Source: Saitoella complicata NRRL Y-17804 (Eukaryota > Ascomycota > Saitoellomycetes > Saitoellales > Saitoellaceae). From it: a stretch of DNA of 64,000 nucleotides. A model generated the notes under the pieces. That model searched no databases. It saw only the letters and a list, made by a program, of their open reading frames with translations, and was not told the DNA's origin. The DNA is taken from contig NW_017567012.1 of the NCBI RefSeq assembly GCF_001661265.1, positions 1 to 64,000 on the forward strand, in the 5' to 3' direction. The position numbers and the translations under genes are program-made. Of this stretch, positions 52,591-63,602 are shown piece after piece. How positions within the stretch are numbered: the first letter of the stretch is position 1; every line of letters begins with the position of its first letter.

Positions 52591-53922
52591 TCAGATGCAA
52601 CCCAGTACGACACGGGTACCGACACCCGGTACGTCCTCTTCCTCTTCGTACCACTTCTCGTCATCCTCTTCGTCCTCGAAGACGGTCTCCATCTTGCATG
52701 CTTCGGACGACATGCCAGAGTTAATGGATTCCTGGTCAACCTCTACAGGAGGAGTAGGAAGTCCAACCTGCTGGACCTGGTTCTCAAGAACATGAGCCTC
52801 GAACTGCATGTGCAGAACCTCAACCTCCTCTCCCGGTGTTGACGGAGGAGTCATGTCCTTTCCGTTTTGGTGGGCAGGAAGACGGACCATAGTTGGTCGT
52901 GCCTTGCTGCGAGGAGGAGTGACCGGGCTTGGGCTCGATGAAGTGCGGGGAGCAGCAGCGGCGAGAAGGTAGTCCTTCAAGATGAGGGCGACACCACCCA
53001 ATGCTGGGCTAGAGTACTTCTGCAACAGACAAGGGAACCCGTGGTCCAGCGAGTCGGCAAAGAGCGCAATGCAGTCGCGGAGGGGTCCTTGTGGTGTTGC
53101 GGGTGGACGGCGCTGGCCAAGAATGTGACGAGAAAGGAGAAGGGCAGCGTTGGCGATGACACTCGGCTGGAACTTGAGAAACTCGCGCGTAAAGAGAGCA
53201 ATCTCGTTCAGATAACGTGCGAGGTGAACAGTTTTGACACTGTCGTCGCGTTGTACGACAGTCTTGTCGCTTAGCAGAAGCTGGAGAAAGGAGTCGGCGG
53301 TAGGGTGACCAATGGACCACTCGCAGGTGTTCAAGACGTGAACCTCCATCTGCAAGAACATGTCCTCCTCGTAGGCACCACAGCACATGGCACGCAACTC
53401 ACGGACAGTAGGTACTTTCTCCTTAGAGTCTTCGTACTTGGCAGCAATCCAGAGAGCAGCGACACCAACGAGCTGGTAGTGCTTGCGGTAGACGACACGA
53501 CGGGAGGTGTAGCGGTCGATGAGGTTGATGGCGAGATGGAGGGTAGCTGGCGAGAGACGTAGTTGATGGTGAATCTCGATGAGAAAGTCGATGAGGTGAG
53601 GACGCATGTACCATTGAAGATCAGGCTGCATGTCCATCATCTCTACCGACGGGGTGGTGAGACCCTCCATGTGAAACATCCAGTCCTCGACTTCGCAACG
53701 GTATTCATCCTCGAAGGTCGCATTCATAGCACGCTCCATCTCGTGGAGCTTGGACTGCTTCTGACGGCGGAGCTCTTCGGCGAGAACCTCGGTTGCATGA
53801 GCCATGGTGGAAAGGGAGGTCTTGTTCCGTCGGTGACCCTTCTTGTGTACTCGAGAAGATTGAGTACGCTTGAGAGCCGGGAAGGCATTGGGAATGGTGG
53901 ATTGGCGGTGGTTGACGGGCAT
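52591..53922 (-). CDS. G1-type cyclin (Cln/Puc1-like)
   Basis: 443 residues from ATG 53922 (MPVNHRQSTIPNAFPALKR); the longer in-frame upstream start is weak. The cyclin box (about residues 80-210) contains MRPHLIDFLIEIHHQLRLSP, LAINLIDRYTSRRVVYRKHY, LVGVAALWIAAKYEDSKEK and VHVLNTCEWSIGHPTADSFL, with the Arg, Lys and Glu that contact the Cdk. A second cyclin fold follows (IALFTREFLKFQPSVIANAA). The tail is Ser/Pro- and Glu-rich with TPPSTPGEE, PEST-like and likely phosphodegron-bearing. The arrangement matches ascomycete G1 cyclins of the Cln/Puc1 group. It is followed upstream by an exceptionally long non-coding stretch. Confidence 0.9.
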   Translation of the reverse strand: MPVNHRQSTIPNAFPALKRTQSSRVHKKGHRRNKTSLSTMAHATEVLAEELRRQKQSKLHEMERAMNATFEDEYRCEVEDWMFHMEGLTTPSVEMMDMQPDLQWYMRPHLIDFLIEIHHQLRLSPATLHLAINLIDRYTSRRVVYRKHYQLVGVAALWIAAKYEDSKEKVPTVRELRAMCCGAYEEDMFLQMEVHVLNTCEWSIGHPTADSFLQLLLSDKTVVQRDDSVKTVHLARYLNEIALFTREFLKFQPSVIANAALLLSRHILGQRRPPATPQGPLRDCIALFADSLDHGFPCLLQKYSSPALGGVALILKDYLLAAAAPRTSSSPSPVTPPRSKARPTMVRLPAHQNGKDMTPPSTPGEEVEVLHMQFEAHVLENQVQQVGLPTPPVEVDQESINSGMSSEACKMETVFEDEEDDEKWYEEEEDVPGVGTRVVLGCI

Positions 53923-56900
53923 TGTGACTGATCGTTGTAAAAGTGAAGATGAAGTTGGAAGAAGGGTGTTGATCACGAAAAAGACAGAACTGTAGTTGGT
54001 ATAATGAGCACCGAAGACGCGGTACTAATAAAAGTTTAAAGGATGATAGTCAACCGTCCAAAGGCCGTTGAGGTTATTGGAGAACCTCTTGACAACCGTG
54101 TTGCACCGTTCGGGGAAAGGAGACGACCCAGGAGACAATGCTGATAACTTTCGGGAGCGAAATGAACGAAATGCCGATGCCTATGCAGTTTGATACGTCC
54201 GATATAGTAGTCAGTCGCCGGCGAACAAGGATGATGGTTGCTGGTCGTACGGGGTCCGAGCACTGGGGGTGGATTCCTCGGGGGTTTTGTTCGGATTGGA
54301 GGTTAAGTCGACTAGGCCACCTCGGAGCGCGTGTTGTGCACAGAGAGAACTCCGCACTCAATTGTCCTTGGAAATGACTTCACCACAGGGGCTGGGCTGC
54401 CGATAATTCGAGATCGAGGTGCTCGGATTTCACTGCTCTCGTGTACCGTGCGTTTGCTGCCTCGATAGACGGCTGGTCTGCAGTGTGACTTGGATGGACG
54501 ATCCGACAGACGGTCTCCCGAATTAACCCAGAGCTTAATGCGCCGATTGTTGACTCGCTACCCGAAGAAGGCGGAGAGATGAACACCCGAAGCCAGGAGG
54601 ACTGCTAATGCTGGGTCAAGTTGTGTGCGGACGTGACGAACCCGCGTGCTGCACTGTGAAACCTTGAGTGCAGGACGATCCTGCGATGTGATTTTTGTGA
54701 TAGACAAAGAATGCGATTCACACCCTAAATTGATAGGCGGATTACGAGTGATACGGTCGTACAAAGGAGCGGGAAATGGACGAAGACGTTGAATGAAGTT
54801 GAGGATTTACCGGGTATCAGACGTACGATGAACGCGAAGGCAAAGGACCGAAGGCAGCTGAAGTGAGGAGAAGACCTGTCAAGCATAACGTCAGCTTCAT
54901 TTCCTCGGAGAAGTAAACAAACATCTAGCTCAGAGGCTGCCACGTCAAGCTTAGGACTGAACTGGACAAAGAAGAGCTGGAAGGATGACGGCAGGATCGT
55001 CGGGCCGGATGGCAGCAGATTCCTCGAAGCTTAGCAATGAGGATTGGTAAGCTTATTCGAATCTGGCAGTCTGGCCGATATCGAGAAGCGAACGTCAGGG
55101 TACTTGGGCAGGCCGCCACGAACAAAGAACCCTTCAAGCGAGGGTCGGACTGAAGGGCGTTGTCTGTATCCCGAGGCAGAGAATTTTTCGGGGGAGGCGT
55201 TTTGTTTTTCTCAAATTTATGCTGACGTTGATGTTGTCCGAAAACTGTTCACGTACCGAGCTTGACGTCGAGGGAAACCTCTGATCCATGCTCCCCGAGA
55301 GAGTTAAACCCACAACCAACTCACCTCTGATGCAGAAACGATTGGATCAAAACGTATATGTCGAACTTGAACGATAACTGGACGGATCAACTGAAACGAC
55401 GATGGATCAAGCACGGGTTGGTCGGTTTAATCTGGTGACGCTGCTGATCTGATGCAGTAGACGTGTGCTAGTATGCCAAGCAAAGACGGATCAAGGCAGA
55501 TGCCTGAAGCTTGAAGAAGAAAGAGGGTTGAGATCAAACCTATCGTCCATCCTCGGCCGACATCTTGCCATCTTATACTTTCCCGGTCTCTGGCACGGCA
55601 TACAGCAATTCTTTGTTAGGCTGATCGAACACGCTCCTCGAGGCAACTCCAAATTGCCAGCCGGAAACTCTACACGTGCCTTTTGCACCCTAAGACGCTT
55701 GCCCAGACTTTTATGAAGAAGGGTCTATTGCTATGCTGCGTGCCTTCTGTTGTTTTCTGCACATTTATAGTGTTCTTGAGGTTAGGTGTGTACACATGGG
55801 GCTGGGTAGTTGATTACAGTTTACGAGGTCTCATCAAGGTAAGTACATTCAGTATGAGCTGGTCAGAGTCTTGACGCTCGCTTGTCTAGCTCGTATCCCA
55901 CGCCGTAGGTCAGCGGGGGCCTTTGATCCGTGTACGTACACTCGTCTCGAGGACCTGTTCCTCGGAGAAATTCGATTACCTTTTCTCGGACGATCGTCAT
56001 CTCGCATCCTGGGCAATCTCTATACGAACAAGATGTGTATCCTACAAACCTTGGCACCGCCGAAAGTGTTTCTTCTTTTACCGTCTCCTCAAACCTCACT
56101 TTACCTCACTTTAGCTCGAGGGCCGGGCCCCTCAGACATCCCCCTCTGCCAATCATGTTGGACCAAATCTTCCTCGACCTATCGAGGACGATTTCAACAA
56201 AGAATCCATCTATTTCGGACGGGCCTACGTTTCCTCTTCAGGGAAAAGGCGCGGTAACATGTGGAGATGAAGGGCACGCATCTTGAAGCGTGCTATTTCA
56301 AACAAATTTGGGTTTCATTTACCAGAGGTTATGATCTCCCGTCAACTTCCGCAACGGAGAATACTTACGTAAGAGCATTCCCGGGGCATCTTGGGCTTTT
56401 TACTGTTGGAAATGTCCGAGGAGGTTATGCTTTTGATCCCTGCTGTTACGATGTAGTTCGAGTCCATCGGTGCCTCGTACGGTACTCTGGGACTTTGTTG
56501 GGGATCACAGACACCCAGATCAGACCGGATCGACGTGGATCCCACGAATCTCGACTTGATTGACCCAATTTCCTCGGTTTTACGGTACCCGACCCTCGAC
56601 GTCGGTGGTGTTGGCCAATCAGCGGGCCGGCGCGCGAACAGGCCTCCTCCGCAATTGCCTGTATATGAGCCCGCAGGCCTAGGGATGGGCTAGAAATAGA
56701 TGATTCCTTAGAATACGGGCACAAATAGAGTATGGACCTGGTCAATGACCTCTTCCTGATGCGATATACCAGCTTCTCGGGGATTTGACAGGTGGGGTTC
56801 GAGCGGCTTGGGTGACCGGGTGGGCGACCGGGCTGTTTGTATCGAGTGCAGCTGCAGAATGCGGCTGAGGCTCGCGTTCATCCCGAATAGAGTGTTCGCG

Positions 56901-58366
56901 TGTCGGGGACATTTTCTCCCTTCGCTCCGTCGTTGACCCTCAGAACCATCTCAGAACATCTTCAGAACAGCTTGTTAACATCGTCTGTGCTCCTCCGGTG
57001 CTGAACCGTGCGAATCCCGCCAGATCAGCTGTCAACCCTCAAAAATGTCACTCACACTTCCTTATCCGGTTTATCGATTAATTCAAGCTCCACGTGGGCC
57101 GTATGTGTTGTGATGTTTTTGAGCGGTGTGAATTTGTCGAGGGCCTCGAGGGAGGTTCTGCGCGCGACGCTTCCAGATGTCCCTCGGCCGGGGCTCACCT
57201 TGCACAAGATATCGGACGAGCCAGTGTGCCGCCGCTGGTATGCGCATGGCCGGAGATATCAGATTTAGGACCGTCCAGCCCGTATACGTGTAAGGAGTGC
57301 ATAGAAATGAGAGCGAGCCCTCCGAAGCGAGCGAGATGGTGAACGAGCATCGTACCCGTACCCGATCGTGTCAGGCGAGGTGCTCCAAAAGCAATTCCTC
57401 CGCAATGCATGAAGTCCAGTTGATCCTTTACATAGGAGAAGAATTGCAATACGGCCGTGGTCAACCGTACCATCGAGCTTCTGTGTGAGCAGCATGCCAA
57501 CTGACATTCCTTAATCGCGATCACTATCGATCGTCACACGTACAACAGCGTGATCACCGGGAACGTAATCCGCGTATATTTGGAACCCAACCTCTGCATA
57601 GCACAGCAGCTGCTGTGTGCCGTCTAGCACGACACTATGTGCTGGTAGTTAGCTATTTCACGTCATGACTTGTGTTCACAATACATGTAAGCTACTCAAA
57701 AAGTTCAACTCAATTGAGTTGTCGAGAACGGACATGTGATCGATCGTGTTGTGAATCTGACAAGGATTCGAACAGAAAGCTAAGCTGTGCAATTATTGAG
57801 CACACGCGCGCGAAGCCATGGCGATGCTCAAGCGGGTCACGATGAAGACGGGAGAGCTAAAGGGTGAACGGAGAAGGTTGGTCAATTGGATCGCTGGTCA
57901 AACGACACTATCCATTGCGAAACAAATCCGATTGCACGGTTTCGGGCCGATAAGTGGAGAAAGTCTAACCCCACGTGTGTGTGAAGTCGTGATTTATGTT
58001 CGTGATGCTGAAATGGGGGGGTTAAGTATCAGTAGTACGTGTAAGAGGCTGCGAAACACGCGTCGTACGCCGCTGGGTTAATCACACTCACCTTTTCACT
58101 TCAATCCGAACGACGTAGTTCTTACCGGGAGGCTTTCCGAGCCTCGCTTGCAAACTGATCACATGAACCTGGCTCAATTGCAAGTCGCACCATGGTCATG
58201 GCTATTTGAAGCTTGAGGTCGAGGCACACAAAGAAAGCGGATGCGGATGAATAGCAATTGGTGTTTGGTAATTATAGTATCCATAAATAGTGAAGAATAA
58301 ACAAGATGTAACGCCATTAACGAAGTCCCACCCAACCCTAAGCTACATAGCAACGCACGACACCCT
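53923..58366. other. 4.4-kb gene-free region upstream of the G1 cyclin
   Basis: The largest gap in the window. Only short overlapping frames (60-128 codons) are present, none with a recognisable domain, signal peptide or splice-supported structure. It includes a SCB-like CACGAAA (53974-53980) 50 bp from the cyclin ATG, an ACGCGT (58058-58063) near the far end, and isolated tRNA B-box-like matches that do not fold. The KNL1 gene is transcribed toward this region from the other side, so the only promoter expected here is that of the cyclin. It may be a long 5' leader, an enhancer-like region, a non-coding RNA locus or decayed sequence. Confidence 0.5.
53974..53980 (+). promoter_or_regulatory. 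SCB-like element upstream of the cyclin
   Basis: CACGAAA matches the CRCGAAA consensus bound by SBF (Swi4/Swi6) type factors that drive G1 cyclin genes in yeasts. It lies 52 bp upstream of the cyclin ATG, which may put it inside the transcript. Confidence 0.3.
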
Positions 58367-61300
58367 TTACTCCCAGACATCGTAAACCTCCTTGCATGCC
58401 ATTGTCAAAGCACCAGAGCCACCTGTGCCAACCCGCCCAACTAGACTCTTCATTACTTCCTTTTCGTCCAAGGTACCATAAATGACCTCGGCTTTGACGG
58501 TGACGGCGCCGCTCTGGTTCATGTCAGGGTAGACATCGAGGATGGCCGGAGTAACGGCAAAGGTGACACTTAGCTTAGAACGTGCGGAAGGCAAGAGAAG
58601 GCGTGTGGCCGCCTGAAGGTGTGCAGTACCATCCTCCGTCACGACACGGGAGACAGTAACGGGGTGTTGCACCCGAAGGAGCTCGAACTCCGTACGGATC
58701 CGCTTGTAAACAGCCCAAGATTTCCTAAGTCCAGCAAGAATTTGAGGCACAGGACGTTCTGAATCGTTCTGAACCGTCTTCTGAAGATGATCAAAGAAGA
58801 AACGTGTGCACTCGTTTGCCTTGTCCTCATCGACAAGAGACAAGGTGACGTGAGTCTTGCCGTCCTTCATGTGGATGTGACAGCGGAGTTCCTCGACGTG
58901 CTCGATGGCGATGGTGTTGCTCCTGATCAAGGTGACCTTCCAACCGCTTTGCTGTTCGAGACCAGTAACTTGCTCTTTCAAATCCTCGATCTCGTTGGCG
59001 TCAAGTCCACGGTTCTCCTCGATAGTCTTTTCCGCAGCAGTAATCCTACGTTTTGCGTCCGCCGTCTGTTCTTCAACCTTGGCAAGTTTGCGGTCGGCTT
59101 CTTCCTTCTCCTTCTCCTCGGCCTCCAATTGCGCCCTGCGCTCTTTGATCTCCTCATCGAGTTCCGTAATCCTTTCACGAACCTTCTTGAGCTCTTCTTG
59201 GTTACTCTCCTCGATAGCCTGCTTCTTCGCACGCTTATTCTCAAGCTTCTTCTTAACCTCGGCATGACGGGCCTTGAGCTGAGCAAGAATAGGGGTAAGC
59301 TCCTCCTTGGCATGCACAAGGGTCTTTTCGTCTTGCTCGAGACTCTCCATCTTCTTCTGCATGTCCTCCAAAACGCCCTGCACAAGCTTGTCCCTCCACT
59401 CGTACCAAACGCCCTTAGCCTTCAACCTGGCGTTGGTCTTGATGAGCTTGAACTGCGAATCCATGATGGCACGGACGTCGGAAGCGGCGTTCAAGTACTC
59501 CTGGAAGAGGAGCGGGTTGTCCTCCAGAGTGTCTTGCTCAATCTCTTTCACGGCCTCTTGACCGTCAGTAATAGAAGTCTTCAACTCCTTACAGCAGTGC
59601 TGGAAGAGCTCCAACATTGGCAAGGTAACGAGGCTCGCTTTGATGTAGTCCACGTCTTGCGGCTCCTTCATCATGGATTGGGGAATGGCGATGGTCTCGC
59701 GACGACGAGTGGTAGTGAGACCGTCAAGGAAAGAGATACCTGTCATGTCAAGGAAGTTGCTAAGGCTGATGTTCTTCTCAGTAGGTTCCTCGACGGTGGC
59801 CGTTTCTTCGACTGTCATCTCAACATCCTCAATCTTCACTTCAACCTGTGCCTCCTTCGCCAGTGAAGCCTGACGAACAGGAGTCGTGGATACACTGGCA
59901 ACATCGAACTTGGCCTTCTTCTTGGTCGGGCTGGGCGTATTCACCTGCTCAATGGCCCTCTTGGCTCCGACCTTGGGGGAAGCAGGAGCCGCAGTAAAGT
60001 CAAGCTTCAAGGGAGTCATCCCACGGGCAGGAGATTTCGCGATAACGGGCTTCTTCTTCGGAGTCATGGACGCAATGCGGTCCTGGATGGTAGCTATACC
60101 CTTAGGAACAGGGATGTTGGCACCAAACTCTTCGTTGCCCCATCCAGCCTCACGACCAACGACAACCTTGACAGCTGGGGAACGAGGCTCCATACCAATC
60201 GACTTCCTCCGGCTGAGGATCTCCACAGCACGAGGTGATCCCATTTTGACGGCCGGAAAGGCGGAGGTGTCGCTCTTGCGACGATCCTTGAGAAGCGGCG
60301 CAGGAGAGCGTCCAAGGAGAGCCTCGGCGGCACGAATACCAGAACGAGGAGTGCGGAGCGGTGTGCCGAGCATAGGAGTACGGAACTGCATGGGAGTACC
60401 ATACTGCCCAAGAGGCTGCTTCTGCTGCGGCGTAACAGCAGCCAAGGGGGTACCCACATTGAGATTGCGTGCTTTACCAACAGGAGTTCCGGCAATGGGG
60501 CTGAAGGCTTCGGCGGCATCGTCTGGCAGACTCTGTGCGGGTGGAACGATACCACCAATCGCACGGGTAATGTCCATGGTCATAGCCTCGTTACCGGCAT
60601 CATCATCATCCTCGTCCCCTTCCTCAACGACCTGCTGAGGCGTGCTCAAGATACCTCCAACGGCCACAGTCATATCCATGCCGTCGTTGCCATTGTCCTC
60701 CTCGGCATCAATCTGCCTCTGTTCCTCCTCCTTCGCAGCGTTAGAAAGAATGCTACCGACGGCAACGGTAAGATCCATTCCGTCGTTTTCATTGCTCTCC
60801 TCCTCGTCATCTTCGTCATCTCCCTCCTGGAACACTTGAGGCGCTCTGGAGAAGATACCACCGACGGCGACTGTAAGATCCATACCGTCATCGCCGTCCT
60901 CCTCAACAGGTTCATCAGGCCGCGGCTGAAGGATACCAGCGGAAGCTGCCTTCTTCTTGGGCGTAACCGGGCGGACAGGGTTCTCCTTCTCGTCATTGAT
61001 GATACCGCCAATGGCGCGAGTGATATCCATGTCGAAACCAATGGTTTCGTCCTCGGCGATCGCCTGCCTAGAACCTTGGTTTAGGATGCCGCCGACTGCA
61101 CGGGTAACATCCATGGTCATTTCCTCGTTTTCGTCGGAGTCGTCTTCGTCCATTGCATTCTGCTGAGCCAAAAGATAGGCAGGTGGCACAACACCGGTAA
61201 TATCCATGGTCATCTCACCGTCTCCCATATCTTCATCGCTGTCCTCGGCAACTTGCTGTCCTCCAATGAATCCGCCAACAGCCTTCGTAAGATCCATAGT

Positions 61301-62206
61301 CTGCTCGTCCATAGCTTCCTCCTCATCGTCGGTAAACTCTGGTGCGTTGCTCTTGATGAACCCTCCAATTGCTTGGGTGACGTCCATAGTAGCCTCGCCC
61401 TCTTCCTCATCATCTTCGCTATCGTCGATCATGAAACCAGTTGATTGGCGCACCGGCGTACCGTTCATGATGTGGAACTGAGACGTCATGTCGTCACCCG
61501 CCAGATCCATATCAGCATCCTCATCCTCGTCGTCATCGTCGAAAGGAGTGTCAGAGCTGAAAGTGATTAGGGGTGCTGGACTTGCAGGAGGCTTAGCGTG
61601 CTTGGGCGAAGCCTTAACCGCAGGCGAGTCGAAGCTGATCAACGGCGAGTTCTGTGGTGCTTCCTTCTTCTTTGGTGATCCCTTATTCGGCGTCGCCTGA
61701 CCAGGTGTCTGCGCCTCCTGATCCTTGTCAAACAATCGAACGTTTGCGAAGCTGGCAAAGCTGACTCTTCTTCCCAAGCTCTTGCGCTTCTCCTGCCTTT
61801 TCTTCTTCTGCTCTTCAGATTCACGTTCAGCCTCCTCCTTCAGCGCAACCTGCATTACTCCGACGACCGTATGGTTGTCGTCGAACATTCTTCTTCGCGA
61901 TGGTCCAGCACCATCCAGCTCTTCCACATATTCTCCGGTGTATGCCGAACTCTTCAGGATACCTCTTGGAGCGAGCGACATACGCGAGTTCTTCCCAGGC
62001 GTGATCTTCGCTGCCGAAGGAGCGCGTGGATCATCAGCCCCACCTAGCGATTGCGACCGCTTCTTTCTGCTGGGAGTTGGCGCAAGCAAGTCTGCTGCTG
62101 CGGCGCGTTTCTGAGGGGAGGCATTCTCTTTGTTGACGCTCTTGGGCGAGAAGGCAGAGCCGAACGCGATGCTCTTGCGCGGTGAGCGGCGCGGTGTGGA
62201 CGACAT
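58367..62206 (-). CDS. SPC105: Kinetochore scaffold KNL1 / Spc105 (Spc7)
   Basis: 1279 residues, no intron. Near the N terminus are a GILK motif (residues about 83-86) and RRVSFASF (about 145), the SILK- and RVSF-type docking sites for PP1. Nine MELT-like repeats lie at about residues 270-545 (MDVT, MDLT, MDIT, MDVT, MDIT, MDLT, MDLT, MDMT, MDIT), which Mps1 phosphorylates to recruit Bub1-Bub3. Many carry an extension x-A-(I/V)-G-G-(I/F). A central basic region with Ser-Pro and Thr-Pro sites follows, then the Spc7-type C-terminal region: a long coiled coil (about 900-1080) and a terminal RWD-like domain ending DVWE for Mis12 binding. It shares a 385-bp divergent promoter with the DUS gene. 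Confidence 0.97.
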   Translation of the reverse strand: MSSTPRRSPRKSIAFGSAFSPKSVNKENASPQKRAAAADLLAPTPSRKKRSQSLGGADDPRAPSAAKITPGKNSRMSLAPRGILKSSAYTGEYVEELDGAGPSRRRMFDDNHTVVGVMQVALKEEAERESEEQKKKRQEKRKSLGRRVSFASFANVRLFDKDQEAQTPGQATPNKGSPKKKEAPQNSPLISFDSPAVKASPKHAKPPASPAPLITFSSDTPFDDDDEDEDADMDLAGDDMTSQFHIMNGTPVRQSTGFMIDDSEDDEEEGEATMDVTQAIGGFIKSNAPEFTDDEEEAMDEQTMDLTKAVGGFIGGQQVAEDSDEDMGDGEMTMDITGVVPPAYLLAQQNAMDEDDSDENEEMTMDVTRAVGGILNQGSRQAIAEDETIGFDMDITRAIGGIINDEKENPVRPVTPKKKAASAGILQPRPDEPVEEDGDDGMDLTVAVGGIFSRAPQVFQEGDDEDDEEESNENDGMDLTVAVGSILSNAAKEEEQRQIDAEEDNGNDGMDMTVAVGGILSTPQQVVEEGDEDDDDAGNEAMTMDITRAIGGIVPPAQSLPDDAAEAFSPIAGTPVGKARNLNVGTPLAAVTPQQKQPLGQYGTPMQFRTPMLGTPLRTPRSGIRAAEALLGRSPAPLLKDRRKSDTSAFPAVKMGSPRAVEILSRRKSIGMEPRSPAVKVVVGREAGWGNEEFGANIPVPKGIATIQDRIASMTPKKKPVIAKSPARGMTPLKLDFTAAPASPKVGAKRAIEQVNTPSPTKKKAKFDVASVSTTPVRQASLAKEAQVEVKIEDVEMTVEETATVEEPTEKNISLSNFLDMTGISFLDGLTTTRRRETIAIPQSMMKEPQDVDYIKASLVTLPMLELFQHCCKELKTSITDGQEAVKEIEQDTLEDNPLLFQEYLNAASDVRAIMDSQFKLIKTNARLKAKGVWYEWRDKLVQGVLEDMQKKMESLEQDEKTLVHAKEELTPILAQLKARHAEVKKKLENKRAKKQAIEESNQEELKKVRERITELDEEIKERRAQLEAEEKEKEEADRKLAKVEEQTADAKRRITAAEKTIEENRGLDANEIEDLKEQVTGLEQQSGWKVTLIRSNTIAIEHVEELRCHIHMKDGKTHVTLSLVDEDKANECTRFFFDHLQKTVQNDSERPVPQILAGLRKSWAVYKRIRTEFELLRVQHPVTVSRVVTEDGTAHLQAATRLLLPSARSKLSVTFAVTPAILDVYPDMNQSGAVTVKAEVIYGTLDEKEVMKSLVGRVGTGGSGALTMACKEVYDVWE

Positions 62207-62591
62207 TGTCGCAATATTATCTGATGTAAAGACACTCGTACACTACGCCGATCGAGCTTTGCTGGGTTCTAAGGTTGTCGGGGGTGTCGAAGGTCGCGGC
62301 GGGTGTTGCTGGATTTTCGCGACCTCAATGTTTGTTTACACGTACGACCGAGCTGCAGCAACTTTGCATGACCGCAGAACCATGACAACAAGACGGGTTC
62401 TATGGTGAATGCTAAAAACAACTGTTATGCAAACGTTTTATCTTTTGTCAGTAATTGTAACCCCTTTCAATGTATACTCCGGGACTTTGCTCTCGATATC
62501 TTCGTTACAGGGCAAGCTTTTGTTTTGTCCCACTCGTTATCCAGCGTCAACACGCCAATCGCTCATTTCAGCCTTTGCTGAGCCCCTCAAC
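62207..62591. promoter_or_regulatory. Divergent promoter KNL1 / DUS
   Basis: 385 bp between start codons. Contains a TTTTCGCGACC segment at about 62314-62323, resembling an E2F/MBF-type core, which would suit a cell-cycle gene such as KNL1. The DUS frame is open upstream of its chosen ATG for about 180 bp. Confidence 0.4.
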
Positions 62592-63602
62592 ATGTCTCTA
62601 CGTGCTGAAGACCTCCAATATGTGGTCGCGCCCATGATCAACCAATCTGACCTCCCCTTTCGAGCCCTCTGCGTCGCTCACGGCGCAACCTCCACATATA
62701 CGGAAATGCTCGACCCAGCACGGCTTACCTCGGACATCGGATATCGCGAGTTCCATCTACGGTCACTACAACTTGAGAAAGCCGCGGGTCTCGGTCGACC
62801 GGTGCTTGTACAGGTGCAGGGGAATGATCCAGAGACCGTCGTGAAGGGTGCAAGAGAAATCGCTCCATGGGCAGACGCGGTATGTTCTTTTTGAGTGTCT
62901 GTTGTGGGTGAAACTGATCAGTTGCTGAAGGACTGATAGATCGACCTCAACCTCGGCTGTCCCCAAAAACGCGCTCGAGAGGGGCACTACGGCGGCTACC
63001 TCCTCCCCAAAAAAGACTGGCCACTCATTGAGTCCGTAGTCTCCGCCATGTCACACTCACTTACCCCACCAACGACCACGAAGGTGCGGCTGTGTAACCC
63101 GGTGAGCCAAACGCCAGAGTTGTGTGAAAGGTTGATTGCAGCGGGAACGGGTTTGATTGCGATTCACCCACGGCATGTGGCGGAGAGTCGGAGGAGGGCC
63201 GGGGTGCCGGATATGGACGCCGTACGTTTATGCGTAGCACAGATCGATCATGCCGTTCCGGTGTTGTTGAACGGTGGGACCCGATCATTCGCACACCTCG
63301 CGACGAATAGGGCGGCGACGGGGGTGGACGGTGTGATGGTCGGTGAGGCTGTGCTTGACAATCCACTGCTGTTTGAGGCTCGGATACCGGATCCGAGAGC
63401 GGTTTGTCTGGAATATCTGGGTTATTGTGAGAAGTTTGAGGGGACGGCGACGGTGTATACGATCAAGCAGCACGTGAAGCGGTTTGTGGAGTATCAATGT
63501 GTCCGGAGACCGTGGTTTGGAAGATTTGGGAAGGCACTGTTGGAGTGTGAGACGCAGGAGGAAGTCAGAAATATGCTGGAGGGTGATTTGATAGCAAACT
63601 GA
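62592..63602 (+). CDS. tRNA-dihydrouridine synthase
   Basis: Exons 62592-62879 and 62940-63602 (60-nt intron, GTATGT..ATAG, inside the conserved DA-IDLNLGCP motif), 316 residues. FMN-dependent DUS signatures: YVVAPMINQSDLPFRALC, YTEML, LVQVQGNDPE, DAIDLNLGCPQKRAREGHYG with the catalytic Cys, KVRLCNP, IAIHPRH, PVLLNGGTRSF, GVDGVMVGEAVLDNPLLFE. It reduces uridine in the tRNA D-arm. The sequence is closest in character to Dus1 but shorter, and Dus4-type assignment cannot be excluded. The ATG at 62592 was chosen over the upstream in-frame start because the DUS domain begins right after it. Confidence 0.92.

Noticed and set aside
57764-57773. tRNA B-box-like GTTCGAATCC on the minus strand
   Set aside because: The flanking bases do not form a T-stem or acceptor stem and no A-box is in place, so it is not a tRNA gene.
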